This document shows positions 1 through 34,405 of a stretch of DNA of 34,405 nucleotides, in pieces; positions within the stretch are counted from its first letter, which is position 1; each line of letters starts with the position of its first letter. The DNA comes from Phoronis australis (taxonomy: Eukaryota > Phoronida > Phoronidae), in the NCBI GenBank assembly GCA_002633005.1, contig NMRA01000189.1, forward strand, positions 64,001-98,405, read 5' to 3'. Made by a program: the position numbers and the translations under genes. The notes beneath the pieces are model-generated. The model did no database searches, was not told the DNA's origin, and worked only from the letters and a program-made list of their open reading frames with translations.

Positions 1-1894
1 TATCTCTGCCTTCTCAACATAATAAACACATGTGAGCTGCCGGGGTTTGACCTTAGTATTTTTAAATATTATATTTAACTGGAATATTTAATCTATTGTT
101 TGACTTGATTTTAAAAACAAATGGAAAAATGAACACATGGTGGATTGTCATGTCATTCAGATGTTTTGGTGTGGATAAAGGTTTTATTGCCTTCATTTTT
201 TATATTCCATTCTTCACCAATATGCATGGATAAAATCAAAGTGAAAACTGATGGAAGTTGCATGTGCATTCTTAAATTGATTTAAAAAGGGGCGTATGTT
301 TTTCATTTGTTTATAGTTTATAAAAACCTTTGTAAAATATATTGGCTACAGTTATTGCATTTGAACTGTCCTAATTCATTTGAATCAAAATTAAATCCAA
401 CTATATCACAGTAAAGATTTGAAATTAGATTCAATCTCTATTATCAACATTATTCCTTTAAAAATATGGTCGATTTAGTAGCTTGAAAAAATCGGTTGAT
501 GACTATGACAAATCAGGCTTGTCAAAAATCCTAGTTTTATGGGTCAGTCACCTTTTTCAACTTTGAAAATCCACCTTGGGGAAGACCATGCCTCAATGCA
601 ATCATACTGCTGCTGTGCAAGATTGAATAAGATTGAATAAGATTGAATAAGATTGCTAGTCAAGCTACCTATTCCACCACCAAGCAAGTTATTTTTTACC
701 AACTAAATGTCTGTCCCATTACTATCAAGTTTATACAAGCTTAGTGTGGAACCTTGAATAATTTAAGCCCAAAAAGATTGAATAATACTGTCCAAACTTG
801 AATAATATTGTCCCAGCTTGATTAATATTGACCAATGCTTGATTAATATTGGCCACATTTGAATATTACCAGCGATTCTTGAATAATATAGGCTACAGTT
901 GAATAAAATTTTGTCCAACCTTGATAAATATTGACCAAGCTTGAATAATATTAGACTAGTTTGAATAAGGTTTTGTTAGCTTTTCTAATCTTGCCAGTGA
1001 GGAATATCTAAGCTCGGTAAATTGAATGTTGCTAGCCATGGTCTTGAGTAATGTGACCCTACCTTCAAGATGACTCATAAAAATATGTAGCTAACTAGTA
1101 AAACTGTAGGGGGCACTAGAAATGGTTTTTGAGATTTGTCTTTTTAGTAATTCAAGTGTAAAAGTTCAAAACAGCAGAAACATGCCATATTCTGTTACCG
1201 CAGATTTCCATGAAAAGTTTCCATGATGAAAATGATCCTCGATTTTTTTAAACCCATGATTTCTGTCAAAAAATAAGTTCTTCTGGAGTCCGGAGATTGT
1301 TGCTAAAGAAGGTAAAATCAATTTTATAAGAATAAGTGGCCTAAATTAAAACTCATTTCGACAGAAAGCACAGATGTTAAATATTATAATGTAAAAATTT
1401 AGATTTTCTAATAAAATAAGTTTGGCGTTAGATATTAGCAGACATCTGAACAGCGACTTACACTAACACACCTGAGTACAAAACAAGAGGTTTTACTGAT
1501 AATGCAGGTAAATTTGTCACCTATACAGGACCATAATGCTTAGTTTCACTGCTTTCACCACAAACAAAGGAAGAAGATAACTAAATTATCACGGCATGAA
1601 ATAACTTTCATTCACAATCCTTCACCTCAGTTCGTACAAAATATTACTTCTGTTTGAAGAGCAAAACTTGAGGAGTCCAAGTAGTCATTGCTTTCAGGTC
1701 CCGCTTGACCTGTGTGGTGACCTTTGACCTTTCAACAACAGCACCAGCAGAGAGCAGCATTAATCACCAGTTGGTTCATTTATATAGCCAATGTTTTTTC
1801 GAGTAGGCCATAATGTGAATATGAACCTCATTTCGAACATAATTGTCCAACACAGCTGATGGAGAAGGTCAAAAACCAGTAAGGGTTCATGAGG
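1..1894. other. 3' flank of muskelin, no gene seen
   Basis: No coding exon or RNA gene is recognised here. The stretch holds the 3' UTR of muskelin (minus strand, immediately below 1895) and a degenerate TTGAATAA-rich array between about 606 and 985. The rest is unremarkable AT-rich sequence. Confidence 0.6.
606..985. repeat. Degenerate TTGAATAATATTG periodic array
   Basis: About 622-655 is a short perfect array of the 10-bp unit GATTGAATAA. From about 749 to 975 there follow roughly ten degenerate units of about 20-22 bp, each near the pattern CTTGAATAATATTGACCAAG. Units vary by substitution and by 1-2 bp indels. It is an old minisatellite; no coding frame is maintained. Confidence 0.75.
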
Positions 1895-26272
<24,378 letters not shown>

Positions 26273-27804
26273 TTTTAGTTTTAATGGAAACCGTTAGAGA
26301 GCGCACCAAAAATCACTAAAATAGACATTCATTCTTCCCAAAGGGAGAATAATTTAGTTATAAAAGGCATTTTTATTTGGCTCTGTCATTATTTAAAAAT
26401 ATTAAGTACGGAGATGCCAATGTTTTGTCGATCATTGATAATATTTTAAATGTTATTTGGCGTATCACACAGGTTTGGAAAGACGGTAATGGAGCCTGGA
26501 GGGAAATTTGGAGAACTTCATCCCTTGAAAACAAGTTTTATTTGTAGGTAAATAGGTCACACCATTGTGAAACGTGTTGGTTTTTGTGACAGCAATAACT
26601 ATGTGACAGCGTGAAACCGTACGTTTGATTCATAAGACTGTGCAGTGGCTGTGGTCGTAATCTAGGTAAACTGGTGGTAGACAATGTCAATGACTCGGAC
26701 ATTATCTGACTTCTGCCAGCATGTGCAGCCCAGACTGATCTGTGCCAAACTGATTTGGCGCACTTCAGTTTAATGGAGGCTGGTGAGCAAAACTGATGCT
26801 TGATTCAAACTGAAGCTTCCGTATGGTACTGGTGACTAATTTTGAGAACCAGTTTCATTCACTGAATATAAAGGCTTATAAAGCGCCAGATTGTTATTCA
26901 GTGATTGCCTCAGCAGTAGATGGTGGTCTCTGTCTATCAGCACACATGACACACACGCTTAAATTACAACAGGAAGTCAGAATTGGTCGGCATAAATCGG
27001 GCAAGATCAGTGAACCATACGTTCTCGAGTTCCGAATAGCCGTATCTAAACAATTATTTATTTCAGACTCGTTTTCTGGTCTACACGGTTCAGCAATTTC
27101 ACAATTTTTTGTTTCATTGAATACAAATTTGTTACACAAAACCTTTGCTGAAGATGCCTGGTATCGTACCTTTGCATTATGACGAAGAGAATTCACTCTA
27201 AACCTCTAGCTCTAGACCACGAGACACTCAGTTCAGAGTTAGTAATTGAGAAGGGCTATATTACAACTCCACGTTACACACGCAAGTCATGTGTCATGTA
27301 TATATTAAAAGATTTTATTTGGTAAAGTTTATAACTGTACGTTTCAAAGCTTAAAATAATCGGACTCACAAGCAAGGGTTTATGCAGCGGACATCTGTTG
27401 GGTGGCCAGAATGTTATTTTGGATGGGTTCAACGGGACTTTCTCAATATTAATGGCTGGTCAGCTGTTCATCAAAAACAGACCATTAGTCATTTCAAAAA
27501 CAAGAATTTACTGCACAAAAAGTGCTTTCTTAGCTCATTTTTTAATATTCCGCGCACCCTGTGACACAGATCGGTGTTACCGCCAGCTCAACATACATAT
27601 GAATAAAAACGCTTTTGACGAGTTTCTTTAGCTGATCCAATATTTATGGTTGTACCCTGTGAAAAACTGGCAAGCTGTTACAACTCTTCACTGTGTCTGT
27701 CCCCGACGTTTGCCTTTACGGGGTGGAGTAATTCCGGATTTTGCACAGCCAGCGTCATCTGTAGTGTCCGTCATGATTGACGTGCACATTCTACATACTT
27801 AGTC

Positions 27805-27870
27805 ATGTCGTCTGCTGCGCAAAGACCTAAAGGACTGGAGAATTATTTTACAAACCGAGAGATGTTCCAG
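27805..27870 (+). other. Candidate 5' exon with a short upstream frame
   Basis: ATG 27805 opens 22 codons (MSSAAQRPKGLENYFTNREM, then FQ) ending at CAG followed by GTATAG, a possible donor. If spliced to the acceptor at 29020 the frame would stop after three more codons, ahead of the ZZ start codon, which would make it an upstream ORF. Without splicing it stops at once (GTA TAG). No family match was recognised. Confidence 0.25.
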
Positions 27871-29010
27871 GTATAGACATTGATTCAGATGCTGGTATGA
27901 CATAATTCAACTACAGATTGATAAAGATCGTGGTGATAATGTGGCCAGTCAACGAAGCGCAAATACCCATGCAATGAACGGTGAACCTTTCAATCAAAGT
28001 ACCGACAAGTTGCCGACAACATCGTGCATTGGTTTTTTCACAATTCGCTCCAAACTTGAGAATAGATTGCTTTTATGAATAGGAAGAGTGAATGTGTGAC
28101 AATCTTGAAAATGGCCTAGTTGCTAACGTTCGACAATCCAGTCGATATCTTTATTGAAATTGATTTCTACTTGCTCTCCCGTCCAAGTGAATGGAAATGC
28201 ACTGGGATTGGTTTGTTTACTCTACCTAATTGGATATTCATTGTGGACGTAGTTGTGGTTGTGGACTGGTATGCTGGGCAATTCTTCAAGAAATCTCAAT
28301 TTCTGGTCATGTAAAATTTTGGATGTACCAACTTTTTGATGTCTAATTCTGACAAACATTACAAGGGTATTGACTGTGAACGTTGTGCAAGACATGAGAT
28401 TGAGAGAAAACAAAGGATCGGCTGTCAGGAACATGCATGATAAAAATGCGACTCGTTTTACCAATGAAGACACTTTATTGTCTTTATTCAGACTGCCGGC
28501 TTCGTGGAAGAGGGCGTTGCTGCTGAAATCTTTACTTCCGTGTTATAGGTTTTGGACTTGGCATCTCTATGAATGTCACATTCTTTTTTGAGTAAAATGA
28601 TTCCACATACTGTTTGAAACACACCTGTATAGACTTCCATTTAATGTTATTGAATAAACGAAAGGTCTTTGTTTTAGCAATGACACTTTTATTCCACTTC
28701 ACTGTACATGGGTGGATACACCACTGCAATAATTTAACTATGCTAATGTTCAGTTTAAAGGTTTTTCTTTGAAACAATTACTTAAAACGATGGTAATTCA
28801 GACAGAATTTGCTTCTTTGCACTATTATTCCCATGTATATCGTTATTAGATTTTACACTATTTCCATCTACCGTTACTAGATTTTACGCAAATTTGTAAT
28901 CAATATTGTTATTCCAGTCTATAATATTTTTAATTTTCCACAAATTTCCCGTCTGTCTGCATGGCATGTTCACACAAATTTTGCCCGTGATTGTTACATT
29001 AACTGTAGCC

Positions 29011-29020
29011 TTTGTTTCAG
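29011..29020 (+). promoter_or_regulatory. Probable splice acceptor before the ZZ gene start codon
   Basis: TTTGTTTCAG is a good pyrimidine-rich acceptor, 23 bases before ATG 29044, with a TTAACTGTAG stretch upstream that could hold a branch point. It suggests that the 5' UTR is split and the promoter lies further upstream. Confidence 0.5.
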
Positions 29021-29043
29021 GTAATTAGCTGACAGTTCTCCCA

Positions 29044-29155
29044 ATGGACAGACGCACCGTATACACTGTGTCAGTGGGCGTGCTGGCGGGGGTCATTATT
29101 AGCTATGGTGTCATCTTTGTCCAACGTAGGAGGGCAAGGAAACACTCAAAAAGGG
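29044..29155 (+). CDS. ZZ gene exon 1: signal anchor
   Basis: ATG in the context CTCCCAATGG. It encodes MDRRTV, a hydrophobic stretch of about 21 residues and a strongly basic tail. The donor is GTATGA in phase 1, and the junction codon to exon 2 gives Glu38. Confidence 0.8.
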
Positions 29156-32100
29156 GTATGACTTATCCACTTTACTCCATCATGTGTATGTTGTTCACTG
29201 TTTGCTCGGACATTGTTGTGCGGCTAGATGTTCCGCACAACAAATTCAACAAGTCAGTTTCTGTTCGTGAAAGAATTTGGATTTCGTTCTTGTCAACTTT
29301 TCCCGCCCGTTTCTGAATTAGAAATTAGGTCAAGTGAAAGTGGGTCAAGGCAAAGATGCTTTCATGCTCTCGCAATGCTGAAGTGTTTTGTTTAGAATGT
29401 TTCTTACTTGTCTGTTTGGCATGTACTGTAGGTAGGACTTGTAAGTGTGATGTCACCTAGACAAAGTTTCAGGTTTTAGAATTTCACCGAAGTCTAGCTT
29501 ATTGTTAAAGTGTTTCTCCTGTACTTGGTGATATTTTGACTCTTTCTAAGAATTTATTGCAATTGAATAAACTTCACTGAAAAGAGTAATCAAGCTATTA
29601 AGTATGCAACCTTATTCAAACTTGGACGATCTTCAAACTTTGTAAATATCAAGATTCCATGCTAAGTTCACAGTAACCTGGCTTGTTTTTGCAGTGTAGC
29701 AGACTGAGTGTAGCTTCACTGTCGCATGCTAACAAGCCTGGAATTTGTTTATTTTGATGATGACCCAGTAAGAAAACAAGTTTTGCTTGATGACCACACT
29801 AAAAGTAGTCAGCTCATTTTTGCTAACCGTTAATCCTACTTATGCTTGCACAGCCATAGTTAACAATAAACGCGGTTTTCAAAGCTTAGAATTAATTGTT
29901 GAAAAAAGTGACTCGCTGAACATGCTTTTTGCATGCTTTCTACAAGCTTTGTTTACCGTACTCACCAGTGGTCTTTACAAACCCTACACAGCAATGGTTA
30001 GTTAGAGAGCAAGGAAATTCAAGCTTGGAGAAAAATATCAGATATTCAAAATGATGTGTTAACTAGTTGTCGAGTTTAGGTAAGACATGTTGCTACATTG
30101 CATTTGATTTGAAGCTGGTGGTCACTTTACAGAAGTGGATCAGCAGGAGTTGGTCAACCTGGCCAGGAATCACCTGCTGTCTCCAGATTCAGCTACACAG
30201 TTTGACAACTTCCAACATGCCCTGTTGTCGACACCTGCCAATCAACGGTTGGACTCCGCCCTGGAATCATTAGCAACAGAGGAGTTGACCGAGTCCCAGG
30301 CGATACTGAATTTGCTGTTCAATATTGCAGAAGACCAGTCTCGCAGAGGTAACATATTTTTCATTTCTCAGTTGTACACTGATAGCTAATCAGATAAAAC
30401 CAAAAAAGTTTAGTTGGTTCTGATCTGTTTCTCACTTTTTCAAAAAGGAAAAGTCGTCTAAGACGAACAAATATGATTTTTTATATTTTTTTATTTGTCA
30501 GTTGATTTATCATGGTGTTTCAAACCTTGACATTTTTAAATAATGAATATTTTTGTTCTGAAATCTCGTCATAAAACAACCATTGACAATAAAAGAGCAC
30601 CGGGCTCACTATTTACTGAATGCTAACTAGACCTCATTCAGCCGGCAGCCATGGTAACATATTGTTTACATCTTGTTAGCTGTGCTTCATCAGACTTGCC
30701 TATTGGAACACACTCCTGATGATGCAGTTTAGTCAATTAAGCAATATGACTTTTATTATTAGGAATCTTTTTGTGATGAGGTTATTTTATTTTTTACGTA
30801 ATGGTACTAAGCTTCTGCCTTGCCTTAAGTAATAACTTTTGTCATAGACCAATTATCTTATTAATAGAAAATAAAGCAATATGGCTTTTATTATTAGGAA
30901 TCTTTTTGTGGTGCGGTTGTTTTATTTTTTACATAATGGTACTAAACTTCTGCCTTCCCTTAACTTTTGTTATAGACCAACTATCCTATTAATTGAAATG
31001 TCTGTGGTTTGGTCCTAACTCATATTAGAAGTGACTTATGGGTTTATTAGGACTGAAGTCTGGTTCAGGGCTTGGAATTTTCCGCGGAAACGCGGATTTC
31101 TGCTTTTTTCAAATGTTCTGTCCGCGTATTTTATTATATTTCCGCGTAAAAAAAAATCGGATTTGATATAAAATTTCCGCGGCAAATTTCTTTCTTACCG
31201 CCGCGTTGCCGACGACTTTCACCTCGAAAAGTGGAAGTTGCTCTTTATGTTTCGGAGGAAAGTAAATAGTCAACATCTGGGATAGCGTGGTGGATTTCCT
31301 CAATGGCGGCTCATGTGATTGTAAACCGCGGTGACAAATACTACGACTCTGCAGCCAAAAATGTTTGGAGGTGGGAATAGTGCATGAGCTAAGACAGACG
31401 CAGTCCTCTCGATTTTTGTCGGCAAATGGTCCACACTGACTTTTTCAAGGCTGGCTGCGCGCATGTTTCGGGCCGTAAAAATTTCCGCGTTTTTCGCCAT
31501 TGGTCATTCCAAGCCCTGCTAGTTATTAAGTGATCTATGGAGCAACAGGTGAAGTTGCTGGGCGGAGTATTGGAATATGGTTCCTATATGTGTTCCTTGA
31601 TAACTTTTTGTGGAATCCCTCGTAAGTTAGTGGACAGTTTTTTCTTTTTCGTTTCATTGTGTTCGGGCTGATCAGTTGTAAACTTCATTTCAGATGGTTT
31701 TATTCACCGAGGCATCACCTGCAATGGATGTGACCAGAGTCCACTGTGTGGAATTAGATACAAGGTAACAATAACTCAAACTTGGAGTTACCTTCAATTA
31801 CTAAATGTTTAAAATGTTTGAATAAATTTTTCGTGTTTACTCACCGTATTATTTAATTCTACTTCGAGGTTTTTTAGTAATTTTTTTTTTCTGAATCAGT
31901 AAGATTTGGATAAATGAAAATTGAGCACTAGGTAGTAATTGATTTGGTCTTGTTGATGATTTTACTTTTTAATATCCAACTGACGATTTTTTTATTTTTC
32001 CGTGGATTGCTTTGTTGTCGTTAGATATGGTGATCATAAATAATAGTCAAAACTCTATGTATCATTTTTGTGATGTCTGTGTACATTAAGTATACATGTC

Positions 32101-33750
32101 AAGGTTGGTGTGAAGACACTCTAGACCTTCACAGATAGTAATGCACCTTGTACCAGTGAGACAACACAGCTTTCAGTGACGCATTGTGACTACCAACGGG
32201 CGCATTAAACTCTTTTGGGATTACAACTTTTTCATATTTCTGTAGCCATATTACGCGTTGCATTTGAACTCACCAAGATTGATCCATAGTTTTTAGGCTC
32301 CATGAATCGTTTGACGCATGTCCACGTTTTTGTAAAATGATCTTTGATCCTTTGTATATCCAGTGACAACGTGTTAGATAATAAAACATTGTTGGTAATA
32401 TGACTAGCAAGAGTGTCGTCAACACGGTTTGTTCTATGAAAGTGATGTTATTGGGCTGGAAACCTGATTTTCTTGAGGATCGAACTCACATCAGGAGTCG
32501 CAATCCAATGTTTTGCTGGCAGAGGTCAAACCCCACTTGATAAATGGCTGACAATAAGCACATTTAACTGGTAAAGACACTGACCTTGATTTCAACAGAC
32601 AGTATGAGATTTGGCAATTTGTAATAAAATAATTAAAAATTGCATTTTGTTGTTTTATGGCTCTGGTCAAAGCTGATTACTTCATGAAGTCTATCTCATC
32701 CAGTAATAATGGCAAAAATGCAATTTATTTTTCTCTATAAAATCGATTATGTGATCATTCCCTTTAAATAGCTGCAGTTCCATTTTGATAATTCCTCAGT
32801 GTGCCAACTGTGTTGATCACGACGTGTGTGAACGATGTGAACCCAAAGACATCCATAACAAAACCCACCTGTTCATCAAGATCCGGGTACCCGTAGCCCC
32901 CCTGGCCAATCAGAGATGTGCGTTGTTCAAACCCATGTACCCAGGTAAGACTGTGCAAAGCACAATATTCATGTGGCTTTATAGTACACTAAGGAATTGG
33001 ATGCAATTATTTTTGGTGGCCGCCCAGTTCTTGTGTAATAGGGACATGCGTTGTTCAACTGTTACACTAATTTACAATCCATTGTTGTGGGTGTTCTGTG
33101 CACATTAAAAAGTCCTGTTGAAGCGTCTTTATTTAACCATTGCTTAATCCGATGTGTTGGCAAATTGCTGTATGGTGTTTCTGTCAGCTGGACGTGTTGC
33201 ATTGTCTTTGTTGGATCGTTGTAGGCAAAAATAGGATTAAAGACCAGTTGAGCTGGGAAGATATCCAGACATTCAAAAAAACAACCCATTGTAAGTATCC
33301 ATGGTGCCATACCACACAGTCATCTTTTTTGCTAAAAATTTGAATCCCCTATCATTGACAAGTGTTAAAAACCATTGCTTTTATGTACATTAAAGTGAAA
33401 CTGAAAGATATTAATAAAATCAAAGTTTATATAAAATTATCTTATTGTATTTCATATATAGTTTTACTTGAAAAATGAGGTCACTAACTGTTTTCTTACC
33501 AGTAACTATGGTTATAAATATAATATCATTTTATCAGGAACAATAATATTAATAAAAGCCCATATGAGAACAAATTCAACTCTGCATTTTACATTTATAT
33601 ATTGTAGTTGAGCAAACTGAGATCGAGGCTCTGTATGAACAATACAAAGTTCTGTGTACATCAGAGAAAGGTATTTCTAGAGAAGTGTTTGACTGCTGTT
33701 TGGGACCTCTTGCTCAGTCCAAGAATTTGATCATGGACCGTTTCTTTAAG
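29044..33750 (+). CDS. Membrane-anchored ZZ zinc-finger protein, 3' incomplete
   Basis: Six exons join in frame to give 251 residues, and the gene runs on past the window: 29044-29155, 30133-30348, 31694-31764, 32800-32944, 33225-33290, 33608-33750. Residues 6-26 form one hydrophobic segment (VYTVSVGVLAGVIISYGVIF) followed by RRRARKHSKR, which predicts an N-terminal signal anchor with a basic cytosolic side. Residues about 38-109 are a helical Leu/Gln-rich region. Residues 114-158 are a ZZ zinc finger. Residues 204-251 are helical and end LIMDRFFK, like the entering helix of an EF-hand whose loop would fall in the next exon (inference). I do not recognise an assigned family name. A calcium-sensing ZZ/EF-hand adaptor is possible but not shown. 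Confidence 0.85.
30133..30348 (+). CDS. ZZ gene exon 2: helical linker
   Basis: Acceptor CACTTTACAG; encodes VDQQELVNLARNHLL through LFNIAEDQSRR; donor GTAACA in phase 1. The composition (Leu, Gln, Asn, Ala, few Gly/Pro) suggests an armadillo-like or helical-hairpin segment, but no named domain was recognised. Confidence 0.85.
30741..31000. repeat. 135-bp tandem duplication
   Basis: GCAATATG starts at 30741 and again at 30876. The two copies match over most of 125-135 bp (shared TTTATTATTAGGAATCTTTT and ATGGTACTAA blocks) with scattered substitutions. It lies in intron 2 of the ZZ gene. Confidence 0.85.
31066..31518. mobile_element. TIR element with CAGGGCTTGGAAT ends, complete copy
   Basis: A 453-bp element bounded by a perfect 13-bp inverted repeat: CAGGGCTTGGAAT at 31066-31078 and its complement ending at 31518. 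The flanks CTGGTT (left) and CTAGTT (right) could be a slightly decayed 6-bp target duplication. CAGGG ends are common in hAT-like elements, but the duplication length is unusual for hAT, so the superfamily stays open. The interior repeats the motif TCCGCGG/TCCGCGT many times and holds a short frame starting MAAHVIVNRGDKYYDS. It lies in intron 2 of the ZZ gene. No transposase is visible. Confidence 0.8.
31694..32944 (+). CDS. ZZ gene exons 3-4: ZZ zinc finger
   Basis: Exons 31694-31764 and 32800-32944 split the ZZ domain. HRGITCNGC gives C119 and C122, and the next exon begins CANCVDHDVCERC (C134, C137, C143, C146) followed by HNKTH (H152, H156). This is the full cross-brace ligand set of a ZZ finger, a fold that usually binds N-terminal peptides or protein partners. 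The segment PLANQRCALFKPMYP follows the finger. Confidence 0.9.
31765..32799. other. ZZ gene intron 3, nothing recognised
   Basis: About 1 kb of AT-rich sequence between the two ZZ-finger exons. No coding frame, RNA gene or clear repeat was found. Confidence 0.6.
33225..33750 (+). CDS. ZZ gene exons 5-6, last seen
   Basis: Exon 33225-33290 encodes KNRIKDQLSWEDIQTFKKTTH. Exon 33608-33750 encodes EIEALYEQYKVL through DRFFK, with good acceptors and donors (GTAAGT, GTAAGC). The LYEQYKVL and GISREVF spacing resembles EF-hand helices with a degenerate loop. The next exon would show whether a canonical DxDxDG loop follows. Confidence 0.8.
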
Positions 33751-34114
33751 GTAAGCCACATCGAATTGTTTTATCACAAGAATATTAAATAGCATATTAA
33801 ATTTCTTTTTTAATTTGAATGGCCAATGGAATTCTTATTTGTCCACTAGTTTTCATTCACCGTATTCTCTCTCTTTTGAATTTGAACTTTATGCATGAAT
33901 GTTATTTCTTTAAAAGCTATTTTGCATAAGCCATTTGTGCGTGTATTGATAAAAATTGCTGCCTGAAAGGTATTGGACACTTGACTTGGTCAGAAGAGTT
34001 GTGTATAAGTCTATGAATGGCTTCACCATGTGTATCTCTGTTTTCTTTCTTACTTTTATGTGTCATGGGGATTTATTACAATACTTCAGTGGAATTGTGT
34101 GTGTTGTCATGAAT

Positions 34115-34405
34115 CAGGGCTTGGAATTTTCCGCGGAAACGCGGATTTCCGCTTTTTTCAAATGTTCTTTCCGCGTATTTTATTATATTTCCGCGTAAAA
34201 AAAATCGGATTTGATAGAAAATTTCCGCGGCAAATGTCTTTCTTACCGCCGCGTTGCCGACGACTTTCACCTCGAAAAGCGGAAGTTGCTCTTTATCTTT
34301 CGGAGGAACCTAAATTGTCAACTTGCCGGGGCATCTGGGATAGCATGCGGCATGGCGGCTCGTGTGACTGTAAACCGCGGTGACAAATACTACGACTCTG
34401 TAGCC
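34115..34405. mobile_element. Second copy of the CAGGGCTTGGAAT element, cut by window end
   Basis: In the same orientation as the copy at 31066 and about 90% alike over 290 bp, with indels near 34308-34355. It starts with the same 13-bp terminal repeat and runs off the window before the right end. It lies after the last seen ZZ exon, presumably in the next intron. Confidence 0.9.

Larger units (their letters stand above)
26273..29043. promoter_or_regulatory. Divergent intergenic region between muskelin and the ZZ gene
   Basis: The two genes point away from each other, so this 2.8-kb interval must hold the start site of muskelin (minus) and probably that of the ZZ gene (plus). No clear TATA box or CpG island was identified. 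Open frames on both strands at 26823-27196 overlap and have no family similarity. A candidate short exon lies at 27805-27870 and a candidate acceptor at 29011-29020. Confidence 0.5.

Noticed and set aside
26823-27196. Overlapping open frames of 119 and 100 codons on opposite strands
   Set aside because: Neither resembles a known family, and overlap of two long frames on opposite strands without support suggests chance in a low-stop region.
27871-28078. A 46-base intron joining the 27805 frame to a downstream frame ending at 28078
   Set aside because: It would be far shorter than every other intron here and lacks a pyrimidine tract; the downstream frame has no recognisable content.

Overview
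This is eukaryotic (metazoan) nuclear DNA: AT-rich, with intron-rich genes using GT-AG splice sites, many short repeats and SINE/MITE-type elements, and no bacterial operon structure. The gene content fits a marine invertebrate, perhaps an invertebrate deuterostome or another lophotrochozoan/deuterostome lineage with abundant TRIM-NHL genes. The species cannot be fixed from the sequence alone.

Three protein-coding genes are visible. (1) A complete muskelin (MKLN1) gene lies on the minus strand. Its 20 coding exons run from the ATG at 26272 down to the stop at 1895; all junctions join in frame and give 721 residues (human about 735). Order: discoidin-like domain, LisH/CTLH, kelch repeats, conserved C-terminal tail. 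(2) A TRIM-family E3 ligase gene (RING, two B-boxes, coiled coil, C-terminal NHL repeats) lies on the plus strand, nested antisense inside muskelin's 7.7-kb intron 15. Its middle is missing at a single 'n' (12379), most likely a closed-up assembly gap. (3) A plus-strand gene from 29044 to beyond the window end encodes an N-terminal membrane anchor, a ZZ zinc finger and the start of a possible EF-hand-type region. It is head-to-head with muskelin across 2.8 kb.

Repeats: a 38-bp minisatellite in muskelin intron 5 carries eleven identical GTAAGT donors and copies of the 3' end of exon 5. There is an imperfect palindrome of about 930 bp in intron 1 with a third partial copy nearby, two copies of a CAGGG-ended terminal-inverted-repeat element in the ZZ gene, a MITE in muskelin intron 13, a foldback element in the TRIM intron, tRNA-derived sequences in introns 2 and 19, and a degenerate 21-bp periodic array downstream of muskelin.

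Muskelin belongs to the CTLH/GID ubiquitin ligase complex and the nested gene is predicted to be a RING ubiquitin ligase. Both are thus ubiquitin-pathway genes, but nothing in the sequence shows that they act together. The clearest unusual structure is the splice-donor minisatellite. Any use of a distal donor in that array would add a stop codon after seven extra codons.
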